Shown: piece by piece, positions 25,901-38,057 of the stretch
How positions within the stretch are numbered: position 1 is the stretch's first letter
Layout of the letters: the number at the start of each line of letters is the position of its first letter
Source of the DNA: Anisodus tanguticus
Taxonomy: Eukaryota > Streptophyta > Magnoliopsida > Solanales > Solanaceae
Direction: 5' to 3'
DNA length: 64,000 bases
Assembly: GCA_034509755.1 (NCBI GenBank)
Contig: CM067550.1
Span: forward strand, 5,263,001 to 5,327,000
Notes under the pieces: model-generated
Seen by the model: only the letters and a program-made list of their open reading frames with translations
What the model was told of the DNA's origin: nothing
Database searches by the model: none
Program-made: the position numbers and the translations under genes

Positions 25901-28900
25901 ACTACGCCTATTAGAATGATAGGCTAAGCGGGTCTACAATAAAAACACTAAAACTACCAGTTTGCAAGCGTACGTAGGACTACGCTTGACTACCCTAATC
26001 CGTGTCCTCCACAACCCCTATCTAAGGTCATGTCCTCAGTAAGTTGCACCTGCGCCATATCTAATCACATCTCCCCAATACTTTTTCGGCCCTCCTTAAC
26101 TTGTCCATAGCCAACCTCTCACACCTCCGCACTGGGGCGTTTGTGTCTCTCCTCTGCACATGCCGAACCATCTCAACCTCGCTTCCCACATCTTATCCGC
26201 CACCGAAGCCACTCCCACTCAGTCCCGGATATCATCATTTCTAATCTTATCCCTCTTTGTATGCCCATACATCCATCTCAGCATCCTCATCTCCGCAACT
26301 TTCATCCTTTGGATGCGCGAAGTCTATCCATCTCAGCATCGTCATCTTCACAACTTTCATCCTTTGGATGTGCGAAGTCTTGACTGACCAACACTCCGCC
26401 CCATACAACATAGTCGGTCTAACCACTGCCCTATAGAACTTGCCTTTAAGTTTTGGTGGTACCTTTTTGTCGCATAAGACTCTAGATGCGAGCCTCCATT
26501 TCATTCACTCTGCCCAATACGATGTGTGACATCATCATCAATCTCTCCATCCCCTTGGATAATAGACCCGAGATACTTGAAACTTCCTTTCTTTGGAATG
26601 ACCTGAGTACCAAACCTCACCTCCATGCCTGTCTCAAGATCGCTCCCGCTACTGAACCTGCACTCTAAGTATTCTGTCTTGGTCATACTCGGCCTGAATC
26701 CTTTAGACTCCAGAGTCCGTCTCCAAACCTCCACCTTAGCATTCACTCCACTGCGAGTCTCATCAATCAAGACTATATCGTCTGCGAATAACATACACCA
26801 TGACACTTCCTTTTAGATTTGTTGCGTCAGTCCATCCATCACCAAGAAAAATAAGAATGGGCTAAGAGTTGATCCTTATCATCACTGGAAAATTCTCCGT
26901 GTCTCCTCCTATTGTCCGTACCCTGGTCTTGGCTCCATCATACATATCCTTGATCGCCCTAGTGTACGCGACAGGTACACCTCTACCCTCCAAACATCTC
27001 CATAGAACCTCCCTTGGGACTTTGTCGTATGTCTTCTCGAGGTCGATGAAAATCATATGTAAATCTCTCTTCCTCTCCCTATATTGCTCCATCAACCTCC
27101 TAATAGGATGAATGACTTCTGTAGTCGAACGCCCCAACATGAATCCAAACTGGTTCTTGGAAATAGACACGTCTCTTCTCACCCTCATCTCCACGACCCT
27201 TTCCCAAACTTTCATATTGTGGCTTAGCAGCTTGATACCCTTATAGTTGTTGCAACTCTGGATATCACCTTTGTTCTTATATAGAGGAATCATTGCACTC
27301 CACCTCCATTCTTCGGGCATTCTCGCCGTCTTAAAAATGATGTTAAACAACTCAGTCAGCTACTCCAAACATGCCCTTACTGCGCTCTTCCAAAATTCAA
27401 CTAGGATCTCATCGGGCCCGACCGCTCGTCCCCCGCACATCCTGCGAACAACACCCTTAACCTCTTCTACCTTAATGCTTCTACAATACCCAAAATCTCG
27501 GTACCTACCCGATTGCTCCAGCTCTCCCAGCACAATGTCTTTATCTCATTTTTCGTTCAAGAGTTTATGAAAGTAAGACTGCCACCTCTGCTTAATATGC
27601 GCGTCCTCCACAGTATTTTGCCGTCCTCGTCCTTGATGCACCTCACGTGATCCAAGTCACGGGCCCTCCTCTGCCTCGCCTTGGCTAGTCTGTACAACTT
27701 CTTATCCCCGCCTTTTTCCTCTAATTCCACATACAAGCGTTCAAAAGCCGCCGTTTTCGCCGCCGTAACCGCTAACTTTGCTTCCTTCCTCGCCAACTTA
27801 TACTGTTCCCTATTCGTCCACTTCTCCACCTCATCCTTTCTTTCTACCAATTCCGCATACACCGCTTTCTTCGCTTCCACCTTCTCTTGAACTTTACCAT
27901 TCCACCACCGGTCCCCTCGATGCCCACCACGGCTACCCTGCAAGACCCCTAGCACTTCTCTAGCTACCTCTCGAATGCATTTGGTCTGCCAATGCCTTGT
28001 TATTTATGTAGATGACATACAATTTACACATCTGCTGTTACTTGAATCATTAAGCAGAGAGATTTCTGTGATATTCTTGTGCTTTTTAACAAAGAACATT
28101 CTGGAAGTTTCAATTTGACCTTTATGCTGATCCTCCATGTGTCCCTATGCTAATGGTGATGCTGTTTGACAGGATGGAGTGGCTCTACCCACGACACAGA
28201 TATCTTTACGTTTTGGTGGAGAGGTGAGCATTCAGTGGAGTATGGATTTTACTTTGCAGTGTCGAATAGTCGAAAAGCTCAATTCTTTTTATCTTTTATG
28301 CTTGCTTATACTAGAGAGTTATGTTCATTTTTATTTCTTGGCATCTATCTGTTTTTTTTCTTCAATTTTAACAGGATATATCAAGATGCCTTCTCTGGAC
28401 CCAGAGGCATCATCAAACATGGCCACCGATTCGGACTGATGCCCTGTCAAAGCCTGTAGATTTGCTGATGCTTAACAGTCTTAAGGAGTCCTACTGTCAA
28501 ATCAAAGTGAGATTCCTAACTTTTAAAAAAATTTAAGGTGTTTAACATATATATGCTAGTAACATGTATAGCCCGTCACTGGGTATTCCTCGCTTTGGTA
28601 ATCATTGCATGAAGCTGGGAATGTATATCCAAAAATGTCTTTGGGATGAATAGAGACAATAAGTGGATGATCTTCAGTCTATTTGTTCGATTTATCACCT
28701 TCTATTGTAGTCTACTGCGCCGTTTATAATAACTCTAGTTATGAATTTGATGCATATTTTCATGAACACCTAAATACTTAATTTATTCCACTGTCCAGGA
28801 GGGGGAAGTAGAAGCTGTTGCTATGGTACATTCATATGAAGATGGAAAGCCACCCGGATCTCATAAGACTAGGCTGACTGCTCTTAATGTATACCTCTTA

Positions 28901-31900
28901 ACTTCAAAATCTTCTTGTATTTATTTTGCTTTTGTTGAAGAGGACGTGCGATTAATGCCATTTTTTTACTTTCACATTCGAACTCTTCGAGGGTAGATTC
29001 TGGTTATGCCTCATAGCTTTCTGGGGAAACAGTTTCAATTGCAATAGATCACAAGGTTACTGCTTACAAGGGAGTGCAGCTAGTGTTTTTTGTCATGGTT
29101 AGATAACTTGCATTGTCTGATCTGAATAAGTTTTTCATTAATCATAATTTAAAGAAATATCCAAAATTAAATCATTACATGCTTTTGCAATTGAAGCTGA
29201 GATGTCACGTGAGCGATTGTAACACGATTTTGCTGTTGAACATGAGATCCAATGTTAATTATTAGCCAAACTGCAACCTTTTACAGCATCAAATCCTATC
29301 CGTATTTCAATAGAAAGAGGCAGATTTGTACTTGCGGATGAAGATGAACTGTTGAATCGACGAGGTTTGATATTAAGTGCTTTGTGTCTGATAGTTTGTT
29401 ACTACAGGTTCCCCCAATGGGTTTATTTTACCCAACGCTTTTGGTTCCAGACGTCCATCCTCCACCACCTCGTTCTTGGTAAGTTAAGTACATATGATGT
29501 CAATAAATCCTTTCTCCCTCCTTTGTGCTCAGTTATTGCATCTAAATAGGTTTAACGATTATGATGATATGCTTGAGGATACATGTCACATGGACTTCCC
29601 TGGTGGTGGTGCATATCCGATGTGGGAGAGCTACCCAGTTTTCCAAACTAAGCCAAAGAAAGAAGAAAATATTGGAATTGCTGAAGCTATTACAAAGAGC
29701 ATTCTTTTGACAGGTGATAATAGTAATCTATTCTATAATTTGGTAGAATTTGGATGTACTCTTTTTGAACCTTGTTTCATACAATTGACAGGGCGTATTG
29801 ACCTACAGAGGAAGTTGTTTTGCAGCATGCAACTGGTTAGTTATTTGGAGACTCAACCTATAGTTATTGCCATGTGGTTCGTAAGTGATATTTTTCAATT
29901 CTCCAGATTGGTGGAGGTGCATCAATTTATGGTCTCATTCCTGCTGTGGAGGAAAGGTTTGTTTCAAGTCTAGTTTTGCCTAAATTTAAACGGAAAGAAG
30001 AAAATAGTGCCCCTGTTGCTACAAGTTGGACATAATTATATATACATATAATCAATGAATATTTCAACCTCTGTTTAGAAGATTGTTAATGCATAACTGG
30101 ATGACTGCATTTTGGTATGTTATCAGGTAAGAGCTAATAAGTAGAATGTTCACAATTTTCTAAGCTATAGCAATGGTTTAGGAGATCACTAGTATGCTTT
30201 GATGTTTTATGCTAATTGCTCTTTTTTGTATGCAGAGTTTTACATGCAATCCCTTCACATGAAGCAATTGACACTGTGGAGGTAACTTTTGAGCTTTTGA
30301 TTTTTTTCTATTCTAGTTAGGTCGTTCTTCAATATGCATTTCCGAAAAATATCGTGTACCTTTATCTTCTCTTTGCCAGATGCATATGTCTGGCTTCTTG
30401 ATGTAATCAAATATATTTTATATCAGTCCTTCCCTATTATTATCACACTAAGGTTTCATTATGTGATAAGTGTTTGGCCTTTTCAAATATATATCCTTCA
30501 GATGCTTAGGTTGCTTTTAGCATGCTGAGGATCATAAACGGGGAAAAGGGAAAGGAGAATGCAAAAACAAATATATGAGGGTTCCTTGAAATTTCCTTAG
30601 GAAACATGCACATTTTTTGCTCTCACTTGTTGATGAGTACAAAGTGCAATTTTAGCCGGTTTAGAGCCCGTTTGGCTGAACTGATTGAAAGTAGCTATAA
30701 GCATCAAGTGCTAATAAGGCTTTTTAAGTGTTAAAATGATATTATAAATAAGCAATTATGTGTTGGAGGGAAGTGCCGAAACTGATAATTTGCAGTTGAT
30801 ATGTTTGGTGAAAAAAGTGTTGATAATCACTTTTCACTTTTAAAATGGCTTAAATGCGTGCGAAGTTGTCACAGTTCAGACTAAAAGGGAGTTGATTATT
30901 ATGCACCTTGAGCCATTTTTTTAATTCAAAAGGAGTTCATTATTGCAAGATTCTTAATTCTAATTGATTCAACTACAAATTATGTATCAACATACTCTAA
31001 ATTGATTAGATAAGCCCCGTGCGACGAGCTCAACCCAGAAAGCAAAATCCCCTATTGTGATAAATGCAATAGGTAGGAGGACCTAAGCGCAAAAGAGTGA
31101 AGAACAAATGGTGATGAAGAGGGAGTTAGGAGTTTTGTTATGAAAAAGGGTATTTTGGGGATTAAAAAGTATCAGGGATTAAATAATAAAAATTCTTGTC
31201 AAACCAAAATGCTTATAAGTTGAAAAGCCATATGTTGGGGGTGATCAATTTATAACTTTTGGCCGATTTTGGCGTATAAGCACTTTTAGTATTTACCGAA
31301 CGCGTAGATTAGCCAAAACTTATAAGGTTACCCAAATGCCCTCTTAGTTAGAAATTTTCTTCTATGTTCCTCCTTTTCCCTCCTTTTTCTTTATGACAGG
31401 TAAAACAATCTAATTAAGATTCATATATGGAATAAATGGCTAAAAGACAAATCTGAAGTGTTTTTGTTCTGTTTCGGATTCATATAGTTGACACCAACTT
31501 GCTCGGAATTGAAGCGTAGTAATTGTTGTTGTTGCCCATCTTTTTCCATGTATGTGAATTCCTTCGCCAACTAATCCAACTTTGTTGGTATACATATGTA
31601 AAATGGAATATGTGGGTAATATTTAGAATGAAACGTTGAAGACTCTTTGGCTCTTGAATAGTTGCAACAGAAACCATTATGCGTGCACATCCATCCTTTT
31701 TTTGGGCCCATACTGTCCTTGCAGACTTTCATCATATTTTTCTTCTATTCTATAGTAATTTGCTGTCAGGAATTCACATTACGTTTGTATGTACATATAT
31801 TAGGTCTTGCAATCGAGAACAAATCCAGCGTTTGTGTCATGGAAAGGCGGAGCAGTAAGTTGACACTATTCTTATTAGAGGTTCTGCTTATTGTCCATCA

Positions 31901-32683
31901 CAATATTTTTTAATTGCTAAATCCTACATTCTGGTAATATGGCTGTGATACAATTTCGGGCTTTGTATAAGAAGTTATTATAAGGAGGTGGTGGATAATA
32001 AGCACAACGGCAGCCCATAGCCCTCACACCACAGTTATAAAAAAAAGGAGTAGATAAATAATACCTATCTATTGTAGCATTATCTGAAGGAAATAAAGGC
32101 CTCTGAACAGTGTAATGGGGCTCTGCTAATCGCATAAACTAACCTGTATTACTCCAGCTAAATGGTTTAACGAACAGTTGATGCTACAGATTATTATGCC
32201 ATTGAACCTAGTTTGGTGCATAATTTATGAATAATATCTCTCAGTTCAAGATCAGGAGCCTTAGAGGGATAAGCATTGTATCGTGTGGTGTTTTTCTTTA
32301 ATAATTAGTTCCTGAAGAATACAAAGTGGTACACTACAACACCTGGTAGAATTCTGGGTCAAATTTGAGATTGCTATATCCAGCAGGCTAAGTATGTACT
32401 TATCTTGACGATTTTCTTTTCATCATGCGTGAGGTGATACCTGTTCAACCAAATCCTGTATCATACTTCACTTTTAAGTTTGTATGAGAACTCTATAGAG
32501 TTGGTATCACTTCTACACACTGTAAATATATCGCTGCAGATCCTCGGAATTCTTGATATTAGTAGGGATGCTTGGATTCATCGGGAGGACTGGATTAGAA
32601 ATGGGATTCACATTGGCAGTGGGAGAAAGTACAAGGATTCATTTTATGTTCAAGCACAGGCAATGTGCTATCTGAATTCATAA
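16915..32683 (+). CDS. ARP9: Actin-related protein 9, 19 exons
   Basis: The spliced product is about 586 aa (Arabidopsis ARP9 is about 596). Exons: 16915-17002, 17103-17212, 17996-18055, 18224-18289, 18509-18611, 19414-19628, 19885-20005, 23599-23663, 24893-24982, 28173-28223, 28375-28506, 28799-28888, 29408-29478, 29550-29713, 29792-29835, 29907-29956, 30236-30281, 31804-31854, 32540-32683. All have GT/AG borders and every phase joins. Actin-fold signatures: phosphate-1 loop VVINPGSANIRIGLA (25-39), phosphate-2 region CIVNMGAQVTSVICVEDG (about 291-308), adenosine loop IGGGASIYGL (491-500). An acidic, probably disordered insert lies near 144-175. The C-terminus is DAWIHREDWIRNG...MCYLNS. Plant ARP9 is a nuclear-type ARP, reported as related to Arp8 of the INO80 remodeller, and not the yeast SWI/SNF Arp9. 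Introns 7 and 9 hold antisense LINEs. Exon 6 may start at 19414 or 19417. Confidence 0.96.
17252..17520. mobile_element. Foldback MITE copy 1 in ARP9 intron 2
   Basis: Inverted arms (gtaaacaggccctcaaactt at the left and its diverged complement near 17495-17520) enclose non-coding DNA. It is the same family as the next element at 17535. Confidence 0.6.
17535..17819. mobile_element. Foldback MITE copy 2 in ARP9 intron 2
   Basis: Ends ggcataatacgtagata and its complement (tgtctctgtattatgcc) bound 285 bp. The interior shares phrases with copy 1 (for example ggaggt(a/g)tctaga, tcattttgtaagttg), in the same orientation. Confidence 0.7.
20162..23128 (-). mobile_element. L1-type LINE, 5'-truncated, in ARP9 intron 7
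   Basis: On the minus strand: reverse transcriptase remnants (KLDMAKA near 23070, TRGLKQGDSPAPALFILGAE near 22900, FADD near 22755), then a zf-RVT-like region (21085-21852), then an RNase H domain (LNTDGN... and AELEAACIG, 20972-21199). A poly-A tail appears as poly-T at 20162-20178. Stops and frameshifts show it is dead. The 5' portion (ORF1, endonuclease) is missing. The order RT, zinc-binding region, RNase H is that of plant L1 elements. It lies antisense to ARP9. Confidence 0.9.
23420..23496 (+). repeat. (GTT)n-tailed retroposon 3' fragment
   Basis: ggattcatatagccgaaccc followed by aacttgtttagg and GTT repeats is a short 3' end common in Solanaceae introns. A related copy lies at 31475-31534. 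Confidence 0.55.
24460..24654. repeat. Stowaway-like MITE, right end eroded
   Basis: Left terminus ctcccctctgtccagcttat and an interior resembling the copies at 13612 and 47490 (ctacaagtttcaaaagtccc). The right inverted repeat is not clear. Confidence 0.5.
25579..27980 (-). mobile_element. RTE-type LINE, 5'-truncated, in ARP9 intron 9
   Basis: The minus strand carries reverse transcriptase pieces: ARMPEEWRWSAMIPLYKNKG and FIDLEKTYDKVPREVLWRCL (26862-27350), LFADDIVLIDE (26501-26806), and the C-terminal PTMLYGAECW region (26247-26504). An Arg/Lys-rich connector (27557-27955) precedes them. Frames are broken. The apurinic endonuclease domain is missing, so it is 5'-truncated. The 3' end carries ggtctgcgtacactctaccc and a (GTT)n tail. 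An exact 8-bp target duplication, ttggtctg, flanks it (25571-25578 and 27981-27988). It is antisense to ARP9. Confidence 0.92.
30664..31343. mobile_element. Tourist-like MITE in ARP9 intron 17
   Basis: Termini GAGCCCGTTTGG and CCAAATGCCCTC are imperfect inverted repeats flanked by TTA on both sides (30661-30663, 31344-31346), the PIF/Tourist target signature. The 680-bp interior has no coding capacity. Confidence 0.7.
31475..31534 (+). repeat. (GTT)n-tailed retroposon 3' fragment
   Basis: cggattcatatagttgacac, then GTT repeats, in ARP9 intron 17. It is the same type as 23420-23496. Confidence 0.55.
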
Positions 32684-33321
32684 GAGGTACAAATGAATGT
32701 TGCTCTAATTTATCTATCGGTATATTATTTTCAACATCACAGTTTAACAAAAAATCCTGTGCAGGATTTATACGTTGGCTTTTAAGTTTGCTTCAGGTAC
32801 TGGGAAGGGGAAGGGGAAGGGGTGGGTTGGGGGCTTAATCAAGAAATGATGAGGGAATGGGAGGGTTACAATAATTGTCTTTCCGTTTCGTCCTGTCAAG
32901 ACATGATTCTTGTCCTTGCCTTCTGGTGTCTTGTTATTGTTATAGTGCTGGACTGCTGGGGGTGGGAGTATATGCTTTCATAATGTTGAAATTGTAGAAG
33001 AGATCTTGAGAGATCACACTGGGAACTATAAAAATTGAGCCAGTTTTGGTCATCAATATTTTGTGTTGTGCACGTGTTTCAGAATTGTTGGAGATAGAAG
33101 AAACATTCAAGGAGGATGCCTACCGACACACATTTACAGACAACACGATCACATTTATACACATTATTATTTCAATCGATAAGTATTTTAGTAAATATTT
33201 GACATATGTACTAAATGTTTGGACTCTTCTGCTTCTTCCTCTTGTTTTTCCTTCGTTTGCTCAGTTGGATGCATTTAGAAGTTCTTAGATGTCATTTGGA
33301 CCTTGCTTCTCACATGAAATG

Positions 33322-33405
<84 letters not shown>

Positions 33406-33905
33406 TGGTCAGGTTAATAACAAGCTTCTGATCCAGGAAACGGGAACGCATTCAGTAGTCAAAAATATAAAGGGACAAGCATGTCGAATACACGCCCACT
33501 GGGTCACACAGTAGCCTTTGAAAAGTATTGCATGCTTTCTGTAGTTTGTGAGATGTTATTGCTATTAACATTTCTCTTTCAATTCCTTTGTTCAGCTTTC
33601 TGCAGGGTTATGCGATTGAGAAGATGGAAACTGTGACTTGCTGTGGAAGAGTAATACGACTGGCAGTGTTTCACTGTACACTATTTGAGGGGCACATTTT
33701 CTTCAATCTTTGTAGCTTCTCTTGTAGACAAAGGAACTGAGAGCCTCCCTCCTCCCTCCCGACTCATTTGGTTAGCACTCATCAATCATCATCCATCTCG
33801 TTCTGGAGTATGTAGTAGCATTTGTGAACGAGGATATCGCAGACCTGAATATCAGTCGAGCATTATTGCTGATCAAGGCCAATCTGAAGTACATTCTAGG
33901 TAACT
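32684..33905 (+). other. 3' region of ARP9, possibly with a spliced 3' UTR
   Basis: No further ARP9 coding exon is expected after the stop at 32681-32683. A GT soon after the stop (aagaggtacaaatg) and less AT-rich DNA near 33600-33900 would allow an intron in the 3' UTR, but I cannot prove it. A G-rich run lies near 32800-32830. Confidence 0.3.
33324..33404. repeat. Compound microsatellite (AC)n(AT)n(AG)n
   Basis: AC repeats to about 33352, AT repeats to 33380, AG repeats to 33404. All three are pure. Confidence 0.97.
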
Positions 33906-36325
33906 TAGTCACAGTATAGGGTTATTTTAATCTTGCTATTCAATATTTTTGCCATATAATTAGATCTCATATAATCATAATTAGTGTTGAATTTCAGAAC
34001 AAAAATTAAATGTGTAAATTATTGCATTCTGAATCTGACCTCTTTTTGCAACTTAGAAACTTCAATGTTTCCCTGAATCAGCTATGCTTTTTGCAACTTA
34101 GAAACTTTCCATTTTTCTTGAATTAACCATGCTTCTTGCAACTTGGAAACTTTAGTACTTTAATATTGAGTTAACTTCTATACAATTACACTGAACATTG
34201 CAAAAAAATAATCTCAAGAGAAATAATAGATTTGATGATAATCAAGAACTTTTTTTGGACTCCATTCCGGTGTTTTCCCACTTCCATTCGTTACTCAAAA
34301 AGAGCGGTAATATCACTCAAAACTTGAGTGCTATAGTACCAAGGTTTGAGAGAAAGTAACATCGACGGAATACTACAGTAGATTCTCCACTAAAGGTCAA
34401 GTTGACACAGTAGGATTCGAAAAACTTTACTTGGAGAAATGATTAGTTCTTATCATCACATAAAACTAGTGTTAGCCTTCTATGAGTAAATTCCGCTCTC
34501 TAGAAGATTCCCATATGCTGAAATAGTCTGTTGATAATTTACTCCTAATCCTAGGTCCTCAATATCTGAAGTTTCTGTTAGTATCACTAAAGCATGAGGT
34601 GTATAGTAGTAGCCCTTGAATTAAAATGACGTCTTTAATTTCTCATGGTATTTATCTATTTTTTCTATAAAACTTCAAAGCTGGATTTCCTTTTGGGGTT
34701 AGGCGTCAAGATTTGTCTCATGAATTTCCTGCTTCGATATGAATAATTAACTTAATCGAACCAGGAAGGATTAATTAGTCAAATAAATATGATTATCGTG
34801 TTCCATTAAATATAGTAAACCATGCAGGAAGGGCCCAGCAGTCATCCGAATTCGGCGCATTGGTAAAAAGAAAACAGTTCGGTGACCTTTGGTTGGTAAA
34901 GACATTAAGGGTGTGTTTGGTATGAAGGAAAATGTTTTTTTTTGGAAAATAAGTGAATTTCTTACTTATTTTCTAGTGTTTTGTAAGGAAGAAAATAAAT
35001 ATTAGTCCAAGGCATTTGTATATAATTTAGCAAAACACTATGGGGGTGGGATGGAGTGGGGTTTGGGGTGGGGGGTGGGGGTGGGTGTTGGGTGGATGGA
35101 GAGGAGATAATGAACTTGTAATGTCACTTATCATAAATTATAATCTTCACATGACCCTTAATTAGCATTATGTAATACAATGTATTGTTTGCTTCTTATT
35201 TATTTTTTGTCATAAATAAGTTATGTGGAATTCAAATACCTCCTATCCAAACTCGTAATTTACGATTTTAACACACTTATTAAGAAAATCATTCAATAAC
35301 ATCATTCATATTCGACTAAATTATCCTTTATTTCTCTTCATACTTTTGTAGATCACTTACTGGAGCAAATGTACATTTGGAAAGAAAAGGTTAACACATT
35401 ATATTGGTTTCTAAATCAGCACTTATGTAAACCAAATTGGCTGAAACGATGCTTATTTTGAATTGAATGACGTATTATTTTGTGTAGGATATAGCATACA
35501 ATGGGAATATAAATATTATTAGTATTAATACATGATTTATAACAACAAATGACAAAGATTGCTCCAGCTTAGCAAACAATTTCTCTTTTTTTTTTTTTTT
35601 AAAAAAATAATACCTATTTTAATTTAATACACTACATTATATTTTTAATACAACAAATAGTATATCCAACAAGAAGTACCACATTAGAAGAGCTCTCACA
35701 TAGTTATTTTAGTATATTTACTCTTGTTACTTAGAGTGATTTCTTGTTAGGTTATGTTATAAACAAAGCCATTTGCTCCATTAGAAAGGTTCGAATGTTT
35801 TCCAAAGAGCTTAGCAATATAATTTTTATGTAATTTGGTTAATGTTGTTCATGATTTATTTAACTAATAATTAAAGGAGTGGTCTGCAATTTTAGTGTAG
35901 GTTCAAATCATTTTCAAAGAGCTTTCCAAGATAATTATTATTTAATTTGGTTAATGTTGTTCATGTTTTATTTAACTAATAATTAAAGAAGATGGCTGCA
36001 ATTTTAGTGACATAATTTGCTTGTTACAATTTTCTTTCCTGAAGTCAGATTTCACAAAAGGATAGAGAGGGAGAAGGGAAGAGAGAACAAAAAGGAATGG
36101 AGAGGTTAAAAGTGTCATTTGGCAAACGATTGATTATTTCTATTTTATGCACTTCACACTTTGTTCTCTATACTCAGTTTTCCAATTATTTTCTTCTCTA
36201 CTTTTTAAAAATTATGAATTAATATCTTTTTCAAAATATTAGTTGGTTCACCAAAAGTGGTTAAAAATCCAACCAAGGAAGTAAAGGATGAGTCGAAATT
36301 TTTCATCTTCTATCTTGACTTACTA
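33906..36325. other. Intergenic, no gene seen
   Basis: AT-rich, with a G-rich simple stretch at about 35040-35090. A diverged 112-bp tandem duplication lies at about 35790-36013 (aatttggttaatgttgttca begins at 35833 and again 112 bp later). No coding region is supported. Confidence 0.5.
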
Positions 36326-36507
36326 ACCATCAAAGGATGTGGTATAGTAGATGAAGTTGTTTCTCTCTTAACTAGATGTCTCGAGTTTGAGTACCGACTA
36401 TGAAAAAATCTTTCGTAGGGAGTGCTTCTCTCGAATGGACCCTACGCGTCGTGTATTCGGATATAATCGTACTCTAATACGAATATCGAACACCGGGTGA
36501 AAAAAAA
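36326..36507 (+). mobile_element. tRNA-related SINE, diverged
   Basis: Begins accatcaaaggatgtggtat and ends in a poly-A run. It is a clear relative of the SINE at 61790-61977, with a decayed B box (gagtttgagtacc). A short direct repeat, gactta, lies on both sides (36317, 36508). Confidence 0.75.
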
Positions 36508-37233
36508 GACTTAGTTAACACTTACTATGAAGTATGAAAGATAGAACTCGTCCATTACAGATTGGATTGTGAATCTTAATTTTCAAAAAGGCTCACAAGT
36601 TGAATTGAAAAACTAATTTTTTTTTTTTTTTTTTTTTGGACCTAGTTGATTGATATCTCTATTGCAACATTAATTAAGAGAGAAAAAATATGGAGACAAT
36701 TATACTTCAAAGGGTGGATAAATTATTTTAGTAGTCAGAAATGTTCTTCCAAATCTTGTACAGTAAAGTAACAAAAACTAGTGTTAGGGGTTTATTGATT
36801 CCCTATTTTGTCTATGCTTTTGGATTGGGTCTTTGCTTCAGTCCATTCGTTTTGTATATTGAATATTCTTTTCCTTTTCCGTCAAAAGTGGTTCAACTAT
36901 GACCCACAATGGGCACTTTGACTGGGGCATATAAGGAATATTTAGAAATACGTATGTTTGTTCTGAACTTATGTACTAGGAGTTGTATGGTTGCATATGT
37001 TATAAGTAATATTTGGTCACCTTTTCATATATGCATGCATAAAGTTCAGCATTACATAATATATTATTTGGTTGGTATTTCTATTACCTGCAAAAATAAT
37101 ATTTACCCAAGTTATATAAAAATCTACCTCATGATATAGAATGAAATAAGAATAGGAGAATTAGTAAACACAAATTAAAACAACTACTAAAATAATTCAA
37201 GTTAACTGTCATGTATTGAATACTTTTCAAAAA

Positions 37234-37746
37234 GGTTTAATGCATATGTAGACTCTTAAATTTGGTCGGGTTTTCATTTTCACACCTTAATTAAGTCTTA
37301 TTTCTATTGAACTCTTGAACTCATCCTAAAATGTGTTTAATAAACACAATCCAACAGACATGACATAAATCAAGAATTTCATTTTTAGCCTTGCGCGTGA
37401 ATGTCAAGCGCATCCTACGTGGAAAATTCTATCAATTAAAACAACCCACTCATTCTACCAATTAATGTAAAAGTTGACCCACTCCTTTTCTGGAAAACTT
37501 TTCGTCTGATGTGTATAATTAAAATGAGTGGACTGTTTTAATTGGTAGAATTTTCCACGTAGGATGCGCTTGACATTCACGCGCAAGGTTAAAAAAATAA
37601 AATTCATGATTTATGCCATAGCCGGATTGTGTTTATTAGACACACTTTAGGATGAGTTCAAGAGTTCAATAGGAATAAGGCTTAGTTGAGGTGCCAAAAA
37701 AAAAAAAAAAAAATGCAAGTTTAAGGGGCCGCATATGCATTAAACC
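37234..37746. mobile_element. Long foldback MITE with 9-bp target duplication
   Basis: The arms are nearly complementary over about 200 bp. The left has ggtttaatgcatatg and cgcgtgaatgtcaagcgcat; the right has catatgcattaaacc and gatgcgcttgacattcacgc. A perfect 9-bp direct repeat, tttcaaaaa, flanks it (37225-37233, 37747-37755). Long arms and a 9-bp duplication are typical of Mutator-type MITEs. Not coding. Confidence 0.88.
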
Positions 37747-37812
37747 TTTCAAAAAAGTAAATAATACATATTCTTTATTTTCACATCACAATTCATGTAT
37801 ATTTAATCCATA

Positions 37813-38057
37813 CATGTTGAAGTGTGTGATCATCTCATTTAAAAACATAAGCTGTTAGAGAGAACACACTTTTAATACTTGATTATATTCTCAACACGCC
37901 CCTGATGTTTTTCATGGACCAAACACGTGATTTTTTTTTTATAATGAATGACTGTGAGATTCGATCTCAGAATATTTGCCTGTTCTTATAGCATGTTAAA
38001 GTGGGTGATCATTTCATCTAAAAGCTTAAGCTATTAGAGAGAGCACACTTTTAATAC
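37813..38057. repeat. Pair of direct repeats, 66 bp each
   Basis: 37813-37878 and 37992-38057 share catgtt(g/a)aagtg(t/g)gtgatcat through acacttttaatac. The spacer includes a T-run and a short Solanaceae repeat phrase. It may be a short non-autonomous element with flanking repeats. Confidence 0.5.

Noticed and set aside
33685..33903. 72-codon frame downstream of ARP9
   Set aside because: No recognisable domain; more likely 3' UTR or intergenic DNA.
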